Part shown: positions 5,823-10,590 of the stretch, one piece after another
Numbering within the stretch: position 1 is the stretch's first letter
Layout: every line of letters starts with the position of its first letter
NCBI GenBank assembly: GCA_964411505.1
Contig: CAYPLH010000094.1
Span: 1 to 10,590, forward strand
DNA from: CAYPLH01 sp964411505
Lineage (GTDB): Bacteria > Bacillota > Clostridia > CAYPLH01 > DUMO01
Length of the DNA: 10,590 nt
Direction: 5' to 3'
The notes under the pieces: model-generated
Told to the model about the DNA's origin: nothing
The model's database searches: none
What the model saw: the letters and a program-made list of their open reading frames with translations, nothing else
Translations under genes and position numbers: made by a program

Positions 5823-7322
5823 ATGGTTGATGGTGAAAGAGTAAATAATGCTGATACGGAAATAGAATTAAATGAGATACTTAAGATTAGACGACAGAAA
5901 CTTGCTGAATTGCAGGAAAGCGGTAATGATCCCTATGAAATAACCAGTTATGATATAACGAACTCTACTGGAGATATTATAAATAATTTTGAAGAGTTGG
6001 AAGACACTAATGTTTCTATTGCGGGCAGGATTATGTCCAAGCGTGATATGGGAAAAGCCAGTTTTTGCGATCTGCACGATAGAGAGGGAAAAATTCAGCT
6101 CTATATAAAAATTAATGATGTTGGTGAAGGCGCATATGAGAATGTGAAAAAGATGGACATCGGAGATATAATAGGTGTAAAGGGAGCTGTTTTTAGGACT
6201 CGAAGAGGAGAGATTTCAATAAAGGTTTCTGAAGTTGATCTTCTGTCAAAATCACTTCAACCATTACCTGAAAAGTGGCATGGTTTAAAAGATATGGATT
6301 TAAGGTATCGTCAAAGATATGTGGATTTGATAGTTAATCCTGAGGTAAAAGAAACATTTATTACAAGAAGCAAAATTATTAAGGCAATTAGAAATTATCT
6401 TGATGACAGAGGCTTTATTGAGGTTGAAACACCTATATTAGATATTCTGGCGGGTGGGGCAGCAGCAAGACCTTTTATAACACATCATAATACCCTTGAC
6501 CTAGACCTTTTTCTAAGAATAGCGCCCGAGCTATATTTAAAGCGGCTGATAGTAGGTGGTCTTGAACGTGTTTATGAGATGGGGAGGCTTTTCAGAAATG
6601 AAGGTATGTCGACTAAGCATAATCCTGAATTCACATCTATTGAGATATATCAGGCTTATACTGATTACAATGGAATGATGGAGCTTTCTGAAAATATGAT
6701 TTCGGCTGTTGCTCAACAGGTGCTAGGAAAGACAACTGTTACTTATCAGGGGCAGGAAATAAATCTTGCAGCACCTTGGACAAGAATAACCATGATTGAT
6801 GCAGTTAAGAAATATGCAGGTGTGGACTTTGACACTATCAAAACAGATGCGGATGCCATAAAGATTGCAAAAGAGAAGGGTATACAGGTTGCTGGTAAGA
6901 AGACTAAAGGTGAGATACTGAATGTGTTTTTTGAAGAGTTTGCAGAAGAAAACTTCATACAGCCAACTTTTGTATATGACTACCCTGTAGAAATTTCACC
7001 ACTAGCAAAAAGAAAAAAGGACAATCCTATGCTTACTGAACGGTTTGAGATTTTTGCTGTCCGACGTGAACTTGGCAATGCTTTTTCAGAGTTAAATGAT
7101 CCGATCGACCAGAGGGAAAGGTTTCTTGAACAGGTGAAGAAGAGAGAAGCCGGTGATGATGAAACAGAAATGATGGACGAAGACTTTCTTAATGCGTTGG
7201 AGCATGGGCTTCCGCCTACAGGAGGACTAGGTATTGGTGTTGACAGGCTGATAATGCTACTGACAGACTCAGATTCGATAAGAGATGTTTTACTGTTTCC
7301 TACAATGAAACCTAAGAGTTAA
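5823..7322 (+). CDS. lysS: Lysyl-tRNA synthetase, class II
   Basis: Charges tRNA-Lys with lysine using ATP in the cytoplasm. The 499-aa protein has the N-terminal OB-fold anticodon-binding domain (about 62-150, with VSIAGRIMSKRDMGKASF) and the class II catalytic core (about 165-499). Motif 1 is IRNYLDDRGFIEVETPIL (189-206). Motif 2 is around YEMGRLFRNEGMSTKHNPEF (251-270) and motif 3 is GLGIGVDRLIMLL (468-480). GGAAARPFITHHN (211-223) and NAFSELNDPIDQR (419-431) are LysS signatures, so the enzyme appears intact. The ATG at 5823 follows GGAGGT at 5811-5816. No T-box leader precedes it. The gene is followed after 69 nt by the membrane J-like protein, possibly on the same transcript. Confidence 0.97.
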   Translation: MVDGERVNNADTEIELNEILKIRRQKLAELQESGNDPYEITSYDITNSTGDIINNFEELEDTNVSIAGRIMSKRDMGKASFCDLHDREGKIQLYIKINDVGEGAYENVKKMDIGDIIGVKGAVFRTRRGEISIKVSEVDLLSKSLQPLPEKWHGLKDMDLRYRQRYVDLIVNPEVKETFITRSKIIKAIRNYLDDRGFIEVETPILDILAGGAAARPFITHHNTLDLDLFLRIAPELYLKRLIVGGLERVYEMGRLFRNEGMSTKHNPEFTSIEIYQAYTDYNGMMELSENMISAVAQQVLGKTTVTYQGQEINLAAPWTRITMIDAVKKYAGVDFDTIKTDADAIKIAKEKGIQVAGKKTKGEILNVFFEEFAEENFIQPTFVYDYPVEISPLAKRKKDNPMLTERFEIFAVRRELGNAFSELNDPIDQRERFLEQVKKREAGDDETEMMDEDFLNALEHGLPPTGGLGIGVDRLIMLLTDSDSIRDVLLFPTMKPKS

Positions 7323-7391
7323 ATAGCTTTAATATCCGGCGATGTTGGTGGTGTTTTATAATAAAGCAAGTTAGATTTAAGGAGGGTTAAT

Positions 7392-8264
7392 ATGGCACAG
7401 AAAAAGAATGCCTACAAAATATTAGGACTTAAGGAGGGGGCAGGCAAAGACCAGATTTCCTTAAGATACACTATTCTTCTCAAAAAGTACAGATCTAAAC
7501 TAGTACGAGGCGAAGACACTGCCGCTAAAGATATAACAATTGAAGATATCACCAAGGCATATAATACCCTTATGGGTTATGATGATATAGAGCCGGATGC
7601 AGAGACTTTAAAGCTTAGAGAACTAAAAGATAAAGGAATTTTTAAAAGATTTAATTTAGATCCTGAAAAAATGAGCAATTTTTGGACATATCACAAAATG
7701 CATATAATCTTTGGGATTATTGCAGTGCTTGTCGTCTATTCAATAATAAGCTCCATTGTAAACAAGGTTGAGCCTGACTTTACCTTAGGCATAGTGGGAG
7801 ACATTTATGCAACGAATAGTGAGGCAGTTGTTGATGCAATCGAGACTGTAATTCCAGCGCTAAAAGAAGTTAGTGTAATGCCTATGTCTGTAAAAATGAC
7901 TGCTGAAAATGAGTTTGATATTGCTATTCAGCAAAAGATAATGATAGAAATGGCGGTAGGAGACTTAGATCTTGTAATAGTAGACAAATGGAATTATGAT
8001 AGGTTTGCTGATAGTGGTACTTTTATGGAGCTAAGTGATGTCGCAAAAGAGCTTGACATTGATATGGAAGCGCACGAAGAATTGATAACTGAATTAGATG
8101 AGAGTGTTGGCGAGGTGGGTGAAGGACTGTATGGCATATATGTAACCGACAGTGAATTTTTAAAGGAGTGTGGTATAATCGGAGGTGAAATGATTGTCGT
8201 TATCCGTGTAACTGCCAAGCATCCTGAAGCTGCAATGGAATTACTAAAAATTATTGTGAAGTAG
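7392..8264 (+). CDS. Membrane-anchored J-like protein lacking HPD
   Basis: A 290-aa protein of unknown function. Residues 7-62 align by eye with a J domain: AYKILGLKEGAGKDQISLRY, then a second helix, and ITIEDITKAYNTLMG as the final helix. The invariant HPD tripeptide that activates Hsp70 is replaced by YRSK (33-36), so classical DnaJ co-chaperone activity is unlikely. One transmembrane helix follows at about 103-123 (HIIFGIIAVLVVYSIISSIV), with basic residues before it, so the N-terminus is predicted inside. Residues 127-290 would be outside and have alternating strands and helices with DLDLVIVDKWNYDRFADSG (197-215), reminiscent of one lobe of a solute-binding fold. AAGGAGGG at 7379-7386 supports the ATG. 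It sits 24 nt before the STAS gene, so co-transcription and a sensory role are plausible inferences. Confidence 0.75.
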   Translation: MAQKKNAYKILGLKEGAGKDQISLRYTILLKKYRSKLVRGEDTAAKDITIEDITKAYNTLMGYDDIEPDAETLKLRELKDKGIFKRFNLDPEKMSNFWTYHKMHIIFGIIAVLVVYSIISSIVNKVEPDFTLGIVGDIYATNSEAVVDAIETVIPALKEVSVMPMSVKMTAENEFDIAIQQKIMIEMAVGDLDLVIVDKWNYDRFADSGTFMELSDVAKELDIDMEAHEELITELDESVGEVGEGLYGIYVTDSEFLKECGIIGGEMIVVIRVTAKHPEAAMELLKIIVK

Positions 8265-8288
8265 GATTTATACAAAGGGGGAGAAAGC

Positions 8289-8600
8289 ATGGAAGAACTT
8301 AGAATTCTAGAAGAGAATGGAGACGGTTATACAAAAATTTATATTACTGGTGAAGTGGATATTTACTCTTCACAAAAGTTGAAGGAAAGATTATATAAAA
8401 TAGTGGAAACACAAAAGCAGGATATTAAAATAGACTGTGCCGGTATGAATTATATAGACAGCACAGGTCTGGGTATTTTTGTGGGGGTCTTAAAGAAAGC
8501 TAAAGAGTTTGGCAACGATATTTCGGTGATTAATCTTAAGGATAATATAAAAAAGTTATTTCTTATCACCGGTCTTGATAAAGTATTTAATATTGAGTAA
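8289..8600 (+). CDS. STAS-domain anti-anti-sigma factor (SpoIIAA/RsbV-like)
   Basis: A 103-aa single STAS domain. In partner-switching systems such proteins, when unphosphorylated, bind the anti-sigma factor and release the sigma factor; phosphorylation of a conserved serine blocks this. The phosphoacceptor motif is intact: NYIDSTGLGIFVG with Ser58 as the predicted site. The early strand YIYITGEVDIYSS-type segment (GEVDIYSS at 21-28) is also typical. An AAAGGGGG ribosome binding site precedes the ATG. The order STAS, HATPase-like, sigma factor (20 nt and 1 nt gaps) matches spoIIA and rsbV-rsbW-sigB operons. Because the sigma factor looks SigB-like, an RsbV-type role is more likely than SpoIIAA. 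Confidence 0.9.
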   Translation: MEELRILEENGDGYTKIYITGEVDIYSSQKLKERLYKIVETQKQDIKIDCAGMNYIDSTGLGIFVGVLKKAKEFGNDISVINLKDNIKKLFLITGLDKVFNIE

Positions 8601-8620
8601 TTTTGGAGGCGTGTGCACTA

Positions 8621-9013
8621 ATGAATAAGAATGGTGATATTGTTGAATTAGTAATCCCTTTTAAGGCAGAGTATGTAAGCATAGCAAGATTGACAGCTTC
8701 CGGTATTGCAAATAGAGCAGGCTTTAATATTGATACGGTTGAAGATATAAAAGTTGCCATTGCTGAAGTGTGTAATAAAATGGTCAAATATAAAAGCAAA
8801 ACTGCAGAATCCTATAAGATTATATTTAACCAGACATTGCAGAATCTTACAATAGCTTTTGACTGTGAAGATAAATCACTTAAATGCATGTTTGATAATG
8901 AAGAAGACAAACTGGCTATATCTTTAATAAATGCATTTATGGATAGTGTCTTATTTTGTCCTGACGATAAAGTTCTTTTTGTGATGTCAAAATCAATTGA
9001 GGGGAATAACTGA
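8621..9013 (+). CDS. Degenerate RsbW/SpoIIAB-like anti-sigma protein
   Basis: A 130-aa protein in the position of the anti-sigma kinase. The N-terminal layout is RsbW-like: a strand at ELVIPFKAEYVSIARLTASG and a helix at DTVEDIKVAIAEVCNKMV (38-55). The ATP-binding motifs are broken. The N-box asparagine position is Lys53 (with an Asn at 52). The G1 box DxGxG reads DCEDK (81-85). The glycine-rich G2 box is replaced by DKLAIS (96-101), although INAFMDSVLF after it still fits the family. It therefore probably cannot phosphorylate the STAS partner but could still bind the sigma or STAS protein (inference). The ATG at 8621 is chosen over an in-frame TTG at 8603 that overlaps the GGAGG site (8605-8609). 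Its stop is 1 nt before the sigma factor start. Confidence 0.8.
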   Translation: MNKNGDIVELVIPFKAEYVSIARLTASGIANRAGFNIDTVEDIKVAIAEVCNKMVKYKSKTAESYKIIFNQTLQNLTIAFDCEDKSLKCMFDNEEDKLAISLINAFMDSVLFCPDDKVLFVMSKSIEGNN

Positions 9014-9014
9014 T

Positions 9015-9779
9015 ATGTCCGAAGCTGTCAGAAAAGATGATGCATATACTGAAAATGAAGACAATTTTCTTTTTGCCGACTATATTAATGACCCGGTAGC
9101 TGAGAAAAGAAATAAAATAGTAAATAAATATATGTACCTAGCAGATATAATATCCAGAAAGTTCTTGAACAGAGGCGTCGACTATGAGGATGTTAACCAG
9201 GTTGCATATGTTGCTTTGATAAAGGCTGTTGAAAGATTCAGACCGGAAATGAGAGTGAAATTTGCAAGTTTCGCTACTCCTACAATTGTTGGTGAGCTAA
9301 AACGGTATTTCAGAGATAAAGGCTCGGTTATAAGAATACCAAGAAGAATATATGAGTCTTACCAAAAAGTTATTCATGCGAAGGAAGAGCTTACACAACG
9401 TTTAGCCCGTGTTCCACGTGTAGATGAAATTGCAGAATTTCTTAATATGAGTGCAGAATCAGTTCTTGAAATAATGGAGTCATGGAATGTATATAACGTA
9501 CAATCATTTGACAGGAACGTTTTTGAAGATGAGGATACAGAGCTTCATGAAGTTATAGGAGAAGAAGATAGCAGCTTTGAAAGAATTGAAAACAATGACT
9601 TTCTTGAAAAATCACTAAAAGGTCTTGAGGATTCTGAAAAAGTATTTGTTAGAATGAGATATTACAATAATATGACACAAAAGCAGATTGCGGACAAGTT
9701 AGGGGTTTCTCAGATGTATATTTCTCGGTTAGAAAGAAAACTTCTAAATAAGTTACGCAATAGATTAAGACGGGACTAG
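9015..9779 (+). CDS. SigB/SigF-family RNA polymerase sigma factor, SigB-like
   Basis: A 254-aa group 3 sigma-70 family factor that directs RNA polymerase to an alternative promoter set. Region 2 (about 30-105) includes YEDVNQVAYVALIKAVERF and FASFATPTIVGELKRYFRDK. Region 3 (about 105-170) begins GSVIRIPRRIYESY. Region 4 (about 195-254) ends in the helix-turn-helix MTQKQIADKLGVSQMYISRL (220-239). The recognition helix SQMYISRLERK is closer to SigB (SQMHVSRLQRK) than to SigF, from memory of those sequences. The ATG at 9015 follows GAGGGG at 8999-9004; an in-frame TTG at 8997 overlaps that site and was rejected. It is presumably held inactive by the upstream or downstream HATPase-family proteins. 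Confidence 0.92.
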   Translation: MSEAVRKDDAYTENEDNFLFADYINDPVAEKRNKIVNKYMYLADIISRKFLNRGVDYEDVNQVAYVALIKAVERFRPEMRVKFASFATPTIVGELKRYFRDKGSVIRIPRRIYESYQKVIHAKEELTQRLARVPRVDEIAEFLNMSAESVLEIMESWNVYNVQSFDRNVFEDEDTELHEVIGEEDSSFERIENNDFLEKSLKGLEDSEKVFVRMRYYNNMTQKQIADKLGVSQMYISRLERKLLNKLRNRLRRD

Positions 9780-9825
9780 ACGATGTTCCACCCGATGGAT
9801 AAACTAAAATGTTTAATTATGTATT

Positions 9826-9851
9826 GTTTATATAACCAAAGAAGTGGGTAT
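9826..9851 (+). promoter_or_regulatory. SigB-type promoter candidate upstream of the second HATPase gene
   Basis: GTTTAT (9826-9831), a 14-bp spacer and GGGTAT (9846-9851) match the B. subtilis SigB promoter pattern (GTTTAA, 12-15 bp, GGGTAT) with one mismatch. I found no comparable pairing elsewhere in the window. It lies directly downstream of the SigB-like sigma gene and 39 bp before the next start codon. Confidence 0.5.
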
Positions 9852-9855
9852 TAGT

Positions 9856-9878
9856 GTATTGATGATACCAAGCAATAC
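9856..9878 (+). promoter_or_regulatory. Small hairpin in the leader of the second HATPase gene
   Basis: GTATTG (9856-9861) and CAATAC (9873-9878) form a perfect 6-bp stem with an 11-nt loop, beginning at about the predicted transcription start and ending 12 nt before the ATG. It may affect translation initiation or be incidental. Confidence 0.3.
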
Positions 9879-9890
9879 TTATATTTAAGG

Positions 9891-10331
9891 ATGAAGCCAT
9901 TGAGTACAACAAAGACACTAAACTATACATTGACAAGCTCAATAGAAGCTATAGCCGAAGCTGTGGAGTATTTTTTAAGCAGTCTGTGCGAAGTTTACAA
10001 TATTCGCAATGATACTATATTATTCGAAATTAGGGTAATATTAAATGAATTGCTTTTAAATGCGGTAAAGCATGGCAACAAGATGAACTTTTTGAAGGAT
10101 GTGCAAGTAGTTGCAGGCTTCATGAAAGGTAACAACATCTTTATATCTGTCCAAGATGATGGAGACGGCTTTGATTATAGCTGTATTGTGAAAGAAAAGC
10201 CAGATGATTGTTCTTGCTGCGAAGCAATGAAAGAGACCGGACGAGGCATGCTAATAGTAAAGCACCTTAGTGATAGAATGTTATTTAACAAAAAAGGAAA
10301 TAAGATTTTAGTGCTTAAAAAAGTGTTCTAA
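9891..10331 (+). CDS. Intact HATPase-family anti-sigma kinase (RsbW-like)
   Basis: A 146-aa GHKL ATPase of the RsbW/SpoIIAB type, predicted to phosphorylate a STAS protein and/or bind a sigma factor. All ATP motifs are present: N-box LNELLLNAVKHGN with Glu53 and Asn57, G1 box DDGDGF (89-94), and G2 box TGRGMLIVKHLSDRM (116-130). An unusual feature is a cysteine cluster in the ATP-lid region (Cys98, 107, 109, 110). Start choice is uncertain: the ATG at 9891 directly abuts AAGG (9887-9890), too close for a normal ribosome binding site. An in-frame TTG at 9900 has better spacing. The gene is 111 nt after the sigma factor and may be transcribed from the SigB-type promoter at 9826-9851. It could be the kinase for the STAS protein at 8289. 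Confidence 0.88.
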   Translation: MKPLSTTKTLNYTLTSSIEAIAEAVEYFLSSLCEVYNIRNDTILFEIRVILNELLLNAVKHGNKMNFLKDVQVVAGFMKGNNIFISVQDDGDGFDYSCIVKEKPDDCSCCEAMKETGRGMLIVKHLSDRMLFNKKGNKILVLKKVF

Positions 10332-10390
10332 TAGAAATATTAGCGGAACGTATTCATGTGAAAAGCACTGTATAGTTGAGTGGAGAGGTT

Positions 10391-10453
10391 ATTAAGAAAA
10401 CTTAAAAAATATTTAAAAAGACAGTTGACAAAATAATTATCCGATGTTAATAT
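10391..10453 (+). promoter_or_regulatory. rRNA-type promoter P1 with A-tract UP element
   Basis: TTGACA (10425-10430), a 17-bp spacer and TAATAT (10448-10453); an overlapping TATAAT sits at 10451-10456. The 30 bp upstream are A-tract rich (AAAACTTAAAAAATATTTAA and similar), like an UP element. No gene follows within the window. Confidence 0.75.
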
Positions 10454-10499
10454 AATAAAGCCGTCTCGTGAGACCAACTAAAAGAACTCAAACGAAACT

Positions 10500-10544
10500 G
10501 GAAGAAAAAAACAAGTTGACAATGAAGAGACAGCATGGTAAGAT
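10500..10544 (+). promoter_or_regulatory. rRNA-type promoter P2, tandem with P1
   Basis: A second TTGACA (10516-10521), a 17-bp spacer and TAAGAT (10539-10544), preceded by an A7 tract (10504-10511 region). The spacing from P1 is 91 bp. Downstream CTCAT (10556-10560) and ATGAG (10570-10574) can form a hairpin in the new transcript. Tandem perfect -35 boxes with A-tracts suggest a stable-RNA operon just beyond the edge. Confidence 0.75.
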
Positions 10545-10590
10545 ATAAAAGTCGCGCTCATGAGGGAAATATGAGACGACAAAAAAGATG

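Noticed and set aside
7994..8290. 98-codon minus-strand open frame
   Set aside because: It is the antisense of the J-like gene, low in complexity (serine-rich) and has no supporting context.
8603..8620. TTG start for the degenerate HATPase-like gene
   Set aside because: It overlaps the GGAGG ribosome binding site; the ATG at 8621 is downstream of it.
8997..9014. TTG start for the sigma factor
   Set aside because: It overlaps the GAGGGG ribosome binding site; the ATG at 9015 fits the 1-nt gap after the previous stop.
1..10590. CRISPR arrays, insertion sequences, tRNA genes
   Set aside because: No regularly spaced repeats, no transposase fragments or terminal inverted repeats, and no tRNA-like cloverleaf were seen.

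Overview
The window is AT-rich DNA from a low-GC Gram-positive bacterium, most likely a member of the Clostridia (cluster III, Ruminiclostridium-like). Supporting signs are the gene order rplU-ysxB-rpmA-obg, an L27 with the Firmicutes-type cleavable N-terminal extension, a DUF4364-type protein, strong AGGAGG-like ribosome binding sites and a greA/lysS pair. The genus is an inference.

Layout. Positions 1-51 may hold the last codons of an upstream gene. A near-consensus promoter (96-124) and a structured leader (about 131-262) precede rplU, the L27-processing protease gene ysxB and rpmA, ending at a clear intrinsic terminator (1287-1315). obg follows. The only minus-strand gene (2726-3259, DUF4364 type, TTG start) has its own promoter and a hairpin-containing leader. 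A plus-strand gene of unknown function with a degenerate nucleotide-binding-like fold lies at 3631-4659. greA (4973-5449) is preceded by a perfect consensus promoter, an 11-bp direct repeat and a 230-nt leader closed by a long-range stem. A 373-nt non-coding gap with four hairpins separates greA from lysS (5823-7322).

After lysS comes a compact signalling cluster: a membrane-anchored J-like protein without the HPD motif (7392-8264), a STAS anti-anti-sigma factor (8289-8600), a HATPase-family protein that has lost its ATP-binding motifs (8621-9013) and a SigB-like sigma factor (9015-9779). A second HATPase-family protein with all motifs intact (9891-10331) follows. Directly upstream of it is a sequence matching the SigB-type promoter pattern (GTTTAT, 14 bp, GGGTAT). 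This suggests a partner-switching module in which one anti-sigma-like protein is catalytically dead and the likely kinase is switched on by the sigma factor as feedback.

The right edge (10391-10590) holds two tandem TTGACA-type promoters with A-tract upstream elements and no gene. This is the usual architecture in front of an rRNA operon, so an rRNA or other stable-RNA operon probably begins just outside the window.
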